Shown here piece after piece: positions 1 through 10,450 of a stretch of DNA of 64,000 nt (position 1 is its first letter; the number at the start of each line of letters is the position of its first letter). Source of the DNA: Micrasema longulum (taxonomy: Eukaryota > Arthropoda > Insecta > Trichoptera > Brachycentridae); NCBI GenBank assembly GCA_022494885.1, contig JAGVSM010003708.1, positions 124,001 to 188,000 on the forward strand. The letters are read 5' to 3'. The notes below the pieces were generated by a model that worked only from the letters and a program-made list of their open reading frames with translations, was not told the DNA's origin and made no database searches. Both the position numbers and the translations under genes were made by a program.

Positions 1-965
1 CATTTATTAATTGACGGGCGGCATCAACTGGCAAATTTTTGCGAATGCTTTTAATCTGTCTCAGCTGGTTAAAGCATGAGTTTATTGTTCTACTAATTTG
101 AGCGTCAAGAGAAAGGTCAGAATTAAGGATGACACCCAGTAGTTTAACGGTGGGTAAAGCGGTACTCCTTACATCGGGTAGTGCCGTATCCTGAATTAAA
201 TTCTGTCGTCTGGCTGAAGCCATCCATAGTTGTTCCGTTTTAGATGGGTTAAGTGTTAGTCTATTTTCAGCCATCCAGTTTCCTATTTTCTCAATGCATC
301 CTTAGTTAAATCAACAAGCACATTTCACTCGGTCGGTTTACAATAAAAATAAATCTGTGTATCATCTGCATAGCAGTGAAACCACAATCCAAATTCTTTG
401 ATAATATTCTATATATCTTTAGTGTACAGGAGATAGAGGAGTGGTCTGAGTACTGATCTTTGGGGTACTCCAGTAGACACCTTAAAGTTGGATGAGCTAT
501 TACCCTGGAACACAACTGCATATTCTCATTCATTAAGATATGAACTGAACCACATATGTGCCTGATCACGGATACCTTAAGTTTTTTCTAGACATTCAAG
601 CAAAATGTTATGGTCTACAGCAGGGGTGCTCAAACTTGAACTGCTGGCGATCTACCTCAATATTTTTAGACTACTTACGATCGACTTGAGAGGCTGCAAG
701 TATGTGTGATGCAGGGTTGTCGTACATACACGATACACCCTACCTACCTAGGTAGGGTGTACCGTAGCATATATAGATATTGAAGCTTCATTTCGATTCG
801 ATCGCGATCCCGATGGTCGATCGCGATCGACCGTTTGAGCACCCCTGGTCTACAGTATCAAATGAAGCACTCATGTCCAAAAGAGCCAACAATACCAGAT
901 TACCAGAGTCTACCGCCGTTATAATGTTAGCCAGCACTCTTATCACTCCTGTCTCCGTAGAATGA
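1..965 (-). pseudogene. Non-LTR retrotransposon reverse transcriptase fragment (Rex1/CR1-like), interrupted
   Basis: Read on the minus strand this is a reverse transcriptase. The start of the visible part (about 965-850) gives an STETG stretch and catalytic motif A as LLDMSASFDTVD. After the inserted MITE at 621-847, motif B reads STGVPQRSVLRPLLYLLY (two Gly of the usual GVPQGSVLGP are Arg) and motif C reads HCYADDTQIYFYC at about 350-385. A frame change follows, then the thumb region (WMAENRLTLNPSKTE, KLLGVILNSDLSL) runs off the left edge of the window. Frameshifts and the insertion make it dead. It belongs to the CR1/Rex1/Jockey side of the LINE tree; the exact clade is inference. Confidence 0.85.
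621..847. mobile_element. 227-bp hAT MITE inserted in the RT fragment
   Basis: The ends are perfect 15-bp inverted repeats, CAGGGGTGCTCAAAC and its complement. They are flanked by a perfect 8-bp duplication GTCTACAG at 613-620 and 848-855, which fits the hAT preference nTnnnnAn. Removing 621-855 restores the reverse transcriptase frame (motif A FDTVD then H), so the empty site can be read directly. No coding capacity; the centre is rich in GATCGCGATC-type short palindromes. It would have been mobilised by a hAT transposase from elsewhere. Confidence 0.92.
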
Positions 966-974
966 AAACGTCGG

Positions 975-1635
975 GGCATTGGTTGGTGAATTCATCATGA
1001 TTCTGGGCTAGTCTAATCAGCGCTGCAGCATCCAGTACACCGCACCACTGTCTAAGATTTCCGACCCATGATGCTCTTTTCTGTCCTATACCCACCTTCC
1101 CCTGTCTTTCCTCCCATAATAAGTTGTAGGAGGGCATATTTCTCATTTTTCACTGCGGAATATGCAACCAAAGTATGGAGATTTTCTTCTTTTGACAGTG
1201 ATCAGTAACTTTTTCTCTTTGTTCATAATTAGAACTGGTTCATTGGAGACACAATCAGTCTATGAGATTCAAAGCATTCTTCTGCACAACTAAAGTTCAA
1301 AGACTTAAATTTTGTTCATTGCTGAGATTTTGAGAGTCCAACTCCCCACTTCATATAGCAACACCGGCAGTACATGGGCTTGTATTGCTCTCCACCTTGT
1401 GCTTAGTCTCAGATCTCGGTTGTACAAGAGTTTCTGCATTTTATAAAAGGCTGATCTCGCAATCACAATTCTAGTCTTTATTTCTGAATCCGGATATCAC
1501 TTGTTATTTAGCCAGCATCCTGAATATTTCAAACGGGTAACCTGTTCTATCCCACTACTGTCTATAGTGAGACGGATGTTAATGCCTCTCCGTTTGATGG
1601 CCACATAGCTTTGGTTTAATATTACAAAGAATAAT
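975..1635 (-). pseudogene. Non-LTR retrotransposon ORF2 C-terminal fragment
   Basis: Minus-strand frames read, in order, a YSGCWLN-like block, EIKTRIVIARSAFYKMQKLL, a SVLLYGVxSWTL-like block (here PVLLYEVGSWTL), and the terminal VGIGQKRASWVGNLRQWCGV segment ending about 975. The same C-terminal module recurs at 56640-57000 and 59880-60490. At least three frame changes and several stops make it non-functional. Its 3' end abuts the RT fragment at 1-965, so the two are separate insertions or a chimeric junction. Confidence 0.75.
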
Positions 1636-1679
1636 ATTACTAAGAACCGTGAAACACAGAAGATCCTTATTGATGTTAT

Positions 1680-1985
1680 TTTATTTTAATTTTATTTAAG
1701 TTTATTGTTGTGCAAACAGTGCTATATTGGTATAATTACAGTGATATTATTACAAAAAAACATAAACATAACACATCACCAATTACATACACAACACAAT
1801 ATATAATACAATTTCTGAACAGGACAACAAAATGTGATGAGAATATGTTTAACATGTGACTCCGTTTGTGTTGGTATCTCTATAGTTTTGAATAAGGAGT
1901 GTGCGTTATGAAGTGATTTGTGTGAAATGTGGTGTATGTTTTGTATCCATTTTTTTTCAAAAAGATGGCTCATGGCCTTTAATGT
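1680..1985 (-). other. Possible LINE 3' remnant between the retroelement and MyD88
   Basis: The minus strand has a 65-codon open stretch (1776-1973) rich in His, Ile and Leu. It loosely resembles LINE C-terminal text (HISHKSLHNAHSL, ESHVKHILITFC). The left part is AT-rich and tail-like (ATTTTATTTTAATTTT). The similarity is weak. It sits where intron 2 of the MyD88-like gene must be. Confidence 0.25.
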
Positions 1986-2062
1986 TTGCTTGAGCGAGTT
2001 AAACCAATAAAATTAAAATTGTTTACATGTAAAAATAAATTGTTTTTCAACGCCCAACTTAC

Positions 2063-2474
2063 CAAATAGTTTCCTAGTATCTTCCAGTACATCGAAACGA
2101 TCCAAAGTTTCTAAATATTCCTGCAATGTCTGTAAATTTGCAATTTGAACACCCTTCCGACCCCACTGTGAAAGTAACTCGGAGGTTGGGTTTGGAGAGT
2201 TAGAAAAGGCGGGAATCATTTCTCCTGATATGCCAAATAGATGCGCCAAACCTCTCCAGTCCCTAGGAAGAAAAAAATGTAAAACGAAGGAATACAATAC
2301 ATAATGATGTTCCAGCTAACCTATATAAAGGAATGAGTGTTTGGCTTACCTTGGGATTCCTGCATCGTTTGTGATAACTTTACATGGATTAAGCAGTTTC
2401 GATAAAACCTCCTGGGCGTCATTTTTCAATGACAAAACGGGTATAACACTGAAATCTAATGAATTATCACTCAT
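2063..2474 (-). CDS. MyD88: MyD88-like Toll adaptor, coding exons 1 and 2 (partial gene)
   Basis: MyD88 links activated Toll receptors to the Tube/Pelle kinases through a death domain, and binds receptors through a C-terminal TIR domain, at the cytoplasmic face of the membrane. Coding exon 1 is 2474-2350 (41 codons plus 2 nt): ATG, then SDNSLDFSVIPVLSLKNDA and a LLNPCKVITNDAGIPR end. An in-frame TGA two codons upstream fixes this start. The donor is CCAAG|GTAAGC, the intron is 87 bp, and the acceptor is TTCTTCCTAG|GGACTGG. Exon 2 is 2262-2063 (200 bp) and reads DWRGLAHLFGISGEMIPAF, SELLSQWGRKG and LETLDRFDVLEDTRKLF, ending in G|GTAAGT at phase 1. DWRGLA and the LLNP segment are typical of MyD88 death domains. 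No TIR exon is visible in 1-2062; it should lie to the left. Related death-domain genes (Tube, Pelle) are less likely. Confidence 0.8.
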
Positions 2475-2719
2475 TTCTCACAGACTAACGATATAGTTAG
2501 AGACGCTTCAAGTCACAAATTATATTAAACTTCGAGTCTTACGTCAAAATAACATAACAAGATAATGTTGCTAGCACGATAGCTACTTAAATCCCTTCAT
2601 TTGTATACCATTGCCATACCGCAGAATACATCAACCTGTTAATAAAAATATGAAATGGAAAAAATGTTACTTATCTAGTGTTAGTCTAGACCGTTAATTA
2701 AATTTCATAACTAACATTG

Positions 2720-2945
2720 AAGTCTTAGAACGGACGCAGCAGCCTCCTATGACGAGCATTTTGAGGGTGCAGCAGTGGACCTGGCTTAGACGCGTGCTGC
2801 GGATGCCTTAGAAGAGCCTTAACTCAAGATGTTTATTTTTTACACTTACGGGTTACGGGCTTCCGCTGTCCTGGAAGACCGTCTATGACGATCTTCTGGC
2901 TTTATTTGGTGAAACTAAGGGACCCATGATTGACGTGGGAGAAGG
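2720..2945 (+). pseudogene. LINE ORF2 C-terminal scrap
   Basis: The plus strand gives QQWTWLRRVLRMP, then a stop, SLNSRCLFFTLTG and WKTVYDDLL. This matches the WxWLGHVLRMP...RPxxTW segment near the end of many LINE ORF2 proteins, also seen at 58510-58945. It is too short and degraded to place in a clade. It lies just upstream of the MyD88-like gene. Confidence 0.5.
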
Positions 2946-2949
2946 CGAG

Positions 2950-4630
2950 AGTACTGAGTAGTGATCGGGTCTCCTGAAGGCATTTGGTAATGTCGACAAG
3001 CTCTACTTAGGAGCGAATGTGGAAAATAAGAAGATATACAACAAATAATTAAGATTGATAAACATCGATACATCACGGTTTTTTTGTTTTTAGTATTTGT
3101 CTAATTTAATAACCATGTTTCCCAACAATCGATTTTCGATATTACACTATTAAGGTTTGTAGCAATATTTAACATTAACTATTGTATGCATAAACAAAAG
3201 ATTTGAAAGGGTTAAAAGCGCCGGCAAAATTTAATCAGATAAAAATAATGAATTTGAATTACTATCTAGTTTAAAAAAAAAAGAATATTTTCATTAATTT
3301 TTTTTTTTCAATTCAATCAAATTTATAACTTGATTTAATAATAAATCCAGAAGAAAAAAATAAAAGAAAAATGTTTTACAAAACGGGGTAATTCTACCTT
3401 TTAATTTTACTATCATCTGTTTTCATTAAATTTTACTATGAATATTATACAAAAACAAAATTTTACAGGTGATTTTTTAAAAAATCTTTGTCTTATTAAT
3501 AACAAAAAAATCGTAATGATAAAAATGTACATGATTCACAGGCCCACGAAATAAAAAAACGGATTTTAAAAAAAGGATGAAATCAAAACACGAAACAAAT
3601 ATTATCTTGTTCTAATAGAAAATCTAAAACGTATATTTTTTTTAAATAATTAGGTACGCAAGTACTGTAGTAAGCACAATTATTGCCATTACGTCTAGCG
3701 GGCATGCGCAGTACAAAATACGTGTTTTCGGCGCCAGCCAATGACAGTTTAAAGTTTGACCATCTGTAGTCAGCGAGTTTGACTAAATTGACAGTTGATA
3801 ATTGATATTGACATTTGACACCACTGCATCTCGGTAATATTATTGTTACGATACGATTATATCACAAAAAACAAATGTACTCATGTCGTGACATAACACA
3901 AATCCACTAATTGCACTATGATTGCTTATATCCTAACTTACTGCTTCTACAGTTTTAGTAGAAGATAATAATATTATAGATGAAATATTAATTTTGATAA
4001 AAAAAACCTGAGAGTTCAACGCTTGACCATCAAATTTCTCAACATGACTGTAAAAATTATCTAGTAGCTTACAAAAAAGTGTTTCTTATTCATTCTATAT
4101 ATGTAATTCGACTTCCAATATGCATAAAAATACCCAGTTTATTAAAAATAACCATGAGCAGACTGAGTAGTACTGTTGCATCATAGGATTTCACTTAATG
4201 TAATGTTTATTGTATTCTCGTAAGAATAATTCTAATGGCGTAATAGTTTTATTTAGGTGCTGACATAATTTTAACAATATCTTCTTTCATATTTCAGATA
4301 TACTTTGTAATTTTTGGTGACAGTGATGAAAGTTTTATGAAGTTCTTCCAAAAATGCCTATTTGGAGGTGAGCAATAAAACATGTAATATTTTACCAACC
4401 TGCCACGCTCTTTTTTAAAATCACAATAACAAATTAAACCTGATGGTGGCATTTTTCAAATTCTCAAATTAAGTTTTCTATTCAAATCTGTCATTTGCAT
4501 TTTTTATGTTTATTATTTGTGTAACATTTCTACTGTTTTGCAATTTTTTATTGCATCCTTAACCTTTAACATACTATTTGAAAAAACTTCCTAATGTCCC
4601 ATCCTAAATTTGTATATCCCAGCACAATAT
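2950..4630. other. AT-rich intergenic stretch with one GC-richer block
   Basis: No gene or repeat is recognised in most of this stretch. At 3690-3850 a less AT-rich block has CpGs and several TTGACAGTTGA/TTTGACA-like words of the kind often seen near insect promoters. It lies about 1.2-1.4 kb upstream of the MyD88-like start codon. A promoter role is only a guess. Confidence 0.3.
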
Positions 4631-4639
4631 AGTTATGTC

Positions 4640-4915
4640 GTGTTGTAAAATAATATATTGGGGAGCTATCTTCGATTGGTTCGTTTACGGTGACCAAACC
4701 GGATATCCTTCAAAGCTCTCATATCACTGGATGGTTAATGTGAACCAGTGACGTTATTCAAAGTAGTGCGTTTTTATTAAAATATTTATTAGAATTTTTT
4801 TCGTACATTTTTAAGAAATTTTCCCTTACAATTTAATGCTCTAATTTTTACCGCGCGCAAGAAATATTTTTTTGTATCCAATTTACAGAAGAGCTGAAGT
4901 TCCTCATTGTGTCAC
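4640..4915 (+). repeat. Dispersed repeat F, copy 1
   Basis: The 3' part carries AATGCTCTAATTTTTACCG, then a GTATCCAATTT block and a GAAGTTCCTCATTGT end. The same blocks occur at 30490-30630 and 44640-44840, and the last block alone near 9095. No coding capacity. It may be a MITE or LINE tail. Confidence 0.55.
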
Positions 4916-5200
4916 TGTTCACAGCTCGCCCGTCTGATGGCAAAACAATGCATCTCAAAAAAGTTGAAACTGAGATAATCACCTTTAAAATGTTTTATGG
5001 AATTTAAATAATAACTTTTCTATAGCTACACCAAGTTGCCAATTGGCTAGGAAATGAAAAATAATCTCAAATACCATATGATAGATCTCATACCTTATGA
5101 TGCATCTATATACCTTAGATAGAACCTTTTAGTAGAGTAATAAAACACCACTGGCTTATAGTCGCCCATACAGACAAAAACCGTTCTATGATTATCAGCT

Positions 5201-5276
5201 ACAAAGTTAGGTACTACAGTTTACAGCAATACAACGGGCCCTATGTATTGCTGTAAACTGTAGTACCTAACTTTGT
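5201..5276. repeat. Perfect 33-bp inverted repeat hairpin
   Basis: Arms 5201-5233 and 5244-5276 are exact reverse complements, separated by a 10-nt spacer with GGGCCC at its core. The arms start ACAAAGTTAGGTACTACAG. Lack of any mismatch suggests recent origin or selection. Confidence 0.9.
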
Positions 5277-5294
5277 TTGAGAATTGCACGTTTG

Positions 5295-5880
5295 TCGTTG
5301 GTTGTTATACTAACTATCAAACCTAATTTTATTTATTTTTTATTTGAAATTTATTTATGTATAAAACTTTTACGGATCACATTCCTTTAACAAAATAATT
5401 TCTCCATTTTAAATTCTAATTCTATTGATAGTGATAGTGATAATATTTTTAACATATTTTGTAAAGGTTGTCTGTATCTTTTCTTTAGTTTTGTCTGGTT
5501 GGTAGTTTATTGTATAATTTCAGTCCCTGGTTTATTAGTCTTCACTGTTCTTGTCACGTTTTAGAATGTTGTATATGATATTCTCGTATTGTGTCCACGT
5601 TTACTACATTTTTTCCAAGTTTTAGTTCTTCGTCTACAATTATACCAGTAGCTAATTTATAAATAAATTTTGAGGATTCTAGTTGAAAGAGTTCAGTTAC
5701 ATTGAATTATTTAGTTTGTTTAAAGTTCTTTAGTTGCTGTTAGATAAGGGAGATCATATACTAACATTAATATTTTATTTTGCTGTCTTTGTTCTGTTTA
5801 TGTCCTTTTTCATATTTATTTCCTGTACCCCATAGTAGTTGCATATCACATATCTTAGTTTTTACATAGGCTTATCATGT
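5295..5880 (-). pseudogene. LINE RT C-terminal remnant, copy 1 of a pair
   Basis: It is similar over most of its length to 27870-28390 on the same strand. The minus strand reads RLINQGLKLYNKLP and, after a frameshift, KTKEKIQTTFTK, a C-terminal LINE pattern. The second copy extends further into the thumb region of the RT, which supports the assignment. Many stops and shifts. Confidence 0.6.
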
Positions 5881-6366
5881 TGACCTTTTTAGGATTCCAT
5901 CTGGGACCTCAGGTATCTGGGGTCACTGGGGAAGCGAATTACTACTCTAATGATATAACCATCCAAGTTTCAAACCACATTTCAATAGTACCTTCTTTGA
6001 AAACACTATAGTTCTGTTTCATGCCCATAGATGGTAGTAATACACAATATTATGTACTTAATTATTCATATTAGAAACTAAATATCAAGAACATGTTTTC
6101 TCAACCGTCAAATTGTATAAAATATTTTATTTATTTTTTTATTATCTATATACGTCCAGAGGGTTTTTACATGACGGGTATAAAATTAAAATTTAAGAGT
6201 TGTATGGTATAGCAAGTTATATGTAGGTAGGTACTTAAATAATAAACATCATCATCATCATTCCCTTTCTGCACCTAATGGCGCATAGGGCACTGCATTG
6301 GTACATCAATCTCAGCGTTTCTGGATCATTTCTGTTACATGAAGGTAAGATGATCAGTCTTAAGCT

Positions 6367-6601
6367 AGGGTTTCCTAGGACAGCGGTGCCCGTATTTTAA
6401 CGGCCTTAGTGAACGGTGATGCGGTGGACAGCCGTCGTAATGATGACTAGAGTGTGGTTTCCTAGAAAAACGGTGTTATCAACACCATTAAACACCGTTT
6501 CCCTAGGAAACCACTCTCTAGACGACGTTACGACGGCTTCCCACCGCATAACCGTTCACTACGGCCGTTAAGATACGGGCACCGCTGTCCTAGGAAACCC
6601 T
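6367..6601. mobile_element. 235-bp near-perfect palindromic MITE inside SINE A
   Basis: The whole element folds back on itself: about 112-bp arms start AGGGTTTCCTAGGACAGCGG and meet around an ATCAACACCATTA loop. Flanks AGCT (6363-6366 and 6602-6605) look like a 4-bp target duplication. SINE sequence resumes on both sides, giving the empty site. It is more CpG-rich than its surroundings. Confidence 0.85.
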
Positions 6602-6654
6602 AGCTTTAGGCTTCAGGAGGCAGTCCAGGGACTATGAAATATTCTAGTGTGAAA

Positions 6655-7035
6655 ACACCTTTATAAATTTATTTTATTAAGGAAATCATACAGTCTTAAT
6701 ATAAATACAAGGTAAAAAAGAACAATTAAAAAAATTAAGACCAATTACAGATTTCACATTAATTTATTATGAATGCAGGAGGAGAGGGGAAAAAATAATC
6801 AAATTCTAAAAAAATAAATATATGAAAATATAAATATTAAATAAAAAGTACATAAAAGGAAGAAGACATTGTATAGTTCAAACTCTAGTTTCCTCCCCTC
6901 TTTCTCTGCTTCCATGAACATTTATATTTCTTAGTAAAAATTCACAACCAATAATAATTATTTAGATGAATAAGTAAAAAATAAGAGTTGAAATTAAAAG
7001 TTAAAATTAAAATTAAAAAAAAAAAAAATTTTTTT
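6655..7035 (-). other. AT-rich insert in SINE A, possibly a LINE 3' tail
   Basis: It separates the SINE tail from its tRNA-like head. Its left end (TTTATTTTATTAAGG, then ACATACAGTC-like text) resembles the LINE 3' end at 36870-36920, suggesting a 5'-truncated LINE in minus orientation. No coding text is seen. Confidence 0.35.
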
Positions 7036-7199
7036 TCATACCAACCATGTCGGGAATCGAACCCGAGACCTCTTGCGTGGTTATAAAACGCGCTGACCAC
7101 TAAACCACGAGCCGGAAAAACAAAAAAATAAATAACGATTAGAATAATATTAAAGTAGCAGGTGACATTATGCTTTATAGATGTAAACAATTAATAATT

Positions 7200-8319
7200 A
7201 GTTAATTTGTATAGATTTAATTAAGATTTACATTAAAATATGTTTTCGGTATTTATCCTACGTCACCCGAATAGTTAAACATAACACCTGTCTTACTTAC
7301 ATCGTTTTGGAATTGATTTTAAATAAAAAAAGTTGGTTTAATTTTTGAAATTTTCAATTGACTCCTGTAAAACAAACTTTAAAGTGCACCTTTTTACCAT
7401 CGATAATAAGGTATTTTTACAAGTCGGGAATAACGTAATCAATATAATACATACGAGTATTTAGATCGGATTTTTATAATTCTAATGATATAACCTTCAA
7501 TGTATTCAAAACAAGTTTTCATTTATAAATTTCGGGTATAAAAATGAGCACATACAAAACGGCTCGCAGCTGGCACATGTCATTTTGACGTCACGCGTTA
7601 TGCCCGCCGACTGTGCTTCAAATAAACATCGCGTACAAGTTTGGCGCTAAAACGTCATACGTGCCGTTTGTCCCACAGGGCGCGTAGCGTCTCGTTTTCT
7701 GGTACCTAATTCAAATGATGCATACTTTGAACCTTTGTAGAAAATTTATCCGCGTTGCACGAAAAAAATATTTGTACCGTTATCATCATAATTTTTTGCT
7801 TCTTTTAAAAAAGTTTTTTTTTTAATGACCGTATTATGTATCATCGCACCTTTTATTTATTAATTTTTTTTGTTACTATGCTAAATGATTTTATACAAAA
7901 TAATTTCAGAGTATATTGCCACACTCTTAGTGTACGAGTATACAAATTTGTATGTAATCTAAGGGTATATTCGATTGCCTGGGGTGCTATTCCGAACCAC
8001 TCTCGTGACACGAGAAAACATTTTTTTTCCTATATTTACAATTTTACATAAAAAACATATATTTTATTTTGTTTATCACATATATTTTTTAAAATTTAAA
8101 TATTCATTTTTTTAAAACTTTGATTTACTTTATTATTTTTACTCTACATATTTCATTTCCAGTTTCTGAATTACTAATTATTAATTTCTTAGTTTAAAAA
8201 TTATTTTTTTTAAATACTGGGTTATTATAAATAGTGTGTACATTTGATCAATAACTTACATAGCCGTGAAAAATTATTATTTACTGTTTTTACAATTTAA
8301 GTTCCAATGTACCCTTATC
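7200..8319. other. Intergenic, AT-rich; one GC-richer block
   Basis: Nothing is recognised except the CCTGGG MITE half-copy at 7978-8022 (separate entry). A block at 7560-7720 is clearly less AT-rich (CpG, TGACGTCACGCG, GGCGCTAAAACGTC) and may be an old promoter-like or repeat-derived segment. Confidence 0.3.
7978..8022 (+). repeat. CCTGGG foldback MITE, half copy
   Basis: CCTGGGGTGCTATTCCGAAC, then CACTCTCGTG and CACGAGAAAACA, match one arm of the complete MITE at 23431-23548. The other arm is absent. Confidence 0.7.
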
Positions 8320-8327
8320 TTCTATAT

Positions 8328-8939
8328 CATAGGTTCCCAAAGTTGACTGGGCTCCGACCCATCTAACAAAAAAATCAAACTATGGGACCCACCTCTTAGC
8401 TGTCTTAGAGAAAAGAGGACATACATATTGGTAATGCTCAGATTCCCTAGTGGCGAGTCGTAGAGTCTTATTTGTTCTAATTGTTTGTGTTACATTCATA
8501 GTGTTACCAATATGAATGAAAGACTGTTGAAATAAAAAACACAACTTAAATAAAATAAAAATATTACTCAAATACCTACACCTGCAGGGTGTTTTTTTAC
8601 AAAGGTATTTCAATGGGAAGGATGTATTTGTTTCTTATTTTTTCGTTTCGTTCGACGCGCTGTCGCTGACTGAGCTGTCAGTATAGCTGGCGCTAGCTGG
8701 CGATATTCAGCGACTGTGCTGCCGTCTGTAGTGCATTGGCAATTCAAATTATAATTATTTTATCACATTATTTTCCGTAACTTAAGTTTATTTCAATTTT
8801 CAGGAATTATAAATGGCTGAATGAAATATCAAATTTATCACTTCTTATTTTTTTAATTTATGTATACAGTGGCGAGGGCCCACTCAATATTCGCTCGCGA
8901 CGCACTGTTGGGTCGCGACCCATAGTTTGGGAAACCATG
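8328..8939. mobile_element. 612-bp decayed hAT element
   Basis: Ends CATAGGTTCCCAAA and complement of CATGGTTTCCCAAAC form hAT-type inverted repeats. Flanking 8-mers TTCTATAT (8320-8327) and TTCTATTT (8940-8947) match at 7 of 8 and fit nTnnnnAn. Subterminal GGGTCGCGACCC-type text is typical of ZBED/Charlie-like hATs. The minus strand keeps a short open stretch at 8380-8613 but no clear transposase motif. Confidence 0.85.
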
Positions 8940-8947
8940 TTCTATTT

Positions 8948-9805
8948 GAATTATATGTAAAAACTGTTGTTTTTTCTCTAATAAATAAATACAAAACGTA
9001 AAAAAACACAGCGCTGATAATACGATACATAAAAATTTTAAAAAAAATGCTTGGTTTAATAATTTATTAACAAATAAAAAATAAAAAAAAACGACTGAAC
9101 TTCCTCATTATTAAGGCCAATGTGATTTTGCTGAAACTGAGATGCATTCAGTAAGGAATTAACGTGTATGATTTCTTGTAAGTGGGATTGGCCGCTTTCT
9201 TAAAATGTAGTCATTTGTTGAAAAATACATGTCCTCAATTATTGTTTCATGCTGATTTATGGTAATTTTCTTGTCATTTTAGTCACGTTACGTTTAACAC
9301 AATGCAGCCTATCTAGTAGACAGTCTGTAGACGTTTGAACCGGCGCGGTCCGTAATGGAAGGCAGTAATTATTTTACAACAGTACAAGATTGAAAATTTC
9401 TCATCTTCCATTTACGTCAAAGGTCGCACGTTCTGGCGATAATAATGGCTGGTGCCTACTGCCTACTTAGCTCCGAGCCTTGAGAAAGTTGTAAACTTTA
9501 CACTCGAATGAACGCTGGTATTACTACCTTGAGAAACCATACAAAACGGACTTGTCAATTGTTTGCTCGCAATATACCTCCACTCGTCTTTATTCACACC
9601 AATCAAACCTTATGATGCATAGAATACTGTATCCGTACACCGATTGCAGGGTCTTGATTTTTTGTTACATAGGCGAGATTACATCTCTTCCCCCTCAGAT
9701 GCCAGTCTAAGAACTCTGAAATATTTTAGTAAAAAAATACATTTTTATAAAAATATTTTGGAACTAAAAGTGATAGAAATTTGCGCTAATTATTAAACAA
9801 TCGAC
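8948..9805. other. Intergenic, nothing recognised
   Basis: AT-rich with a short CTGAACTTCCTCATT block near 9090 that matches the end of repeat F. No gene or RNA is recognised. Confidence 0.4.
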
Positions 9806-9810
9806 AAAAG

Positions 9811-10222
9811 GGGAAATATCATATACTAAGAATACCGATTTAAATATATATATAATGGATTAAGAATTATTAATTGTATTTTCAAAATCAATATGGATAT
9901 TGTGGAGAAATATTTTCATATTTAAATGTAACAAAGAAATTTAATAAAAATACGTTGCTTTAAAAACGCGACGAGTTTGACCTCGGCTGTTGTGACGTCA
10001 AGATTTGTGATGATGTTCTAAACAAATTTCAATGGCCAGGAACAAATAAACATGAATCGTGACGTATTAGGGGCGTGGCCAATGGAACGACCGTTTTTGC
10101 GGGAATTTAAAATTACAAATTTTTATGTATTTTTTATGCTACTAATAATAAGCAAAAAAAAAAAAATTCTTACTTGACCGTATTTCATAGACCTTTATTA
10201 CTTTAAAAATGTGATATTTCTC
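9811..10222 (+). mobile_element. Repeat E (GGGAAATATCAC MITE), copy 1
   Basis: About 410 bp with ends GGGGAAATATCA and GTGATATTTCTC. Internal blocks GACGTCAAGATTTGTGATG, AAACATGAATCGTGACGTAT and GGGCGTGGCCAATGGAACGA recur in the copies at 55948-56345 and 47416-47831. A further terminus-like GTGAAATTTCCCTA lies at 10286-10300. TA flanks in the best copy suggest a Tc1/mariner-type MITE. Confidence 0.8.
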
Positions 10223-10450
10223 TATTCTCAATAATGAAATATAAATTAAATAAATACACTGTATTGTAGGTAATTTAAGGTAAATGTGAAATTTCCCTAT
10301 TGGTTGGTTTAGGTGATGATTTCATTCACCATTTTTCCTATTTGAACTTCCACGTCTCTGCAATTTTGGAATGTTACAGATTAAGAAAACTTGTCTCAAT
10401 GATTTGTAAAAGTTCAAAATATTATAGAATTTTTAGTGTTTATTTATTGG

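Larger units (their letters stand above)
6246..7115 (-). mobile_element. tRNA-derived SINE A, interrupted twice
   Basis: In minus orientation the tRNA-like head is at about 7115-7045: box A GTGGTTTAGTGGTCAGCGCG and box B GGTCTCGGGTTCGATTCCC. The body and tail are at 6246-6366 and 6602-6660, ending in the conserved CACCATTAGGTGC-like tail and a GATGATGATG end. A 235-bp foldback (6367-6601) splits the tail. An AT-rich segment (6660-7035) separates tail and head. The uninterrupted copy at 10451-10692 serves as reference. Confidence 0.85.

Noticed and set aside
1..2062. TIR-domain exons of MyD88
   Set aside because: I looked on the minus strand for TIR motifs and found only retroelement text.
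5880..5945. SINE A head
   Set aside because: GGGACCTCAGGTATCTGGGG faintly resembles a reversed box B, but box A and body are absent.
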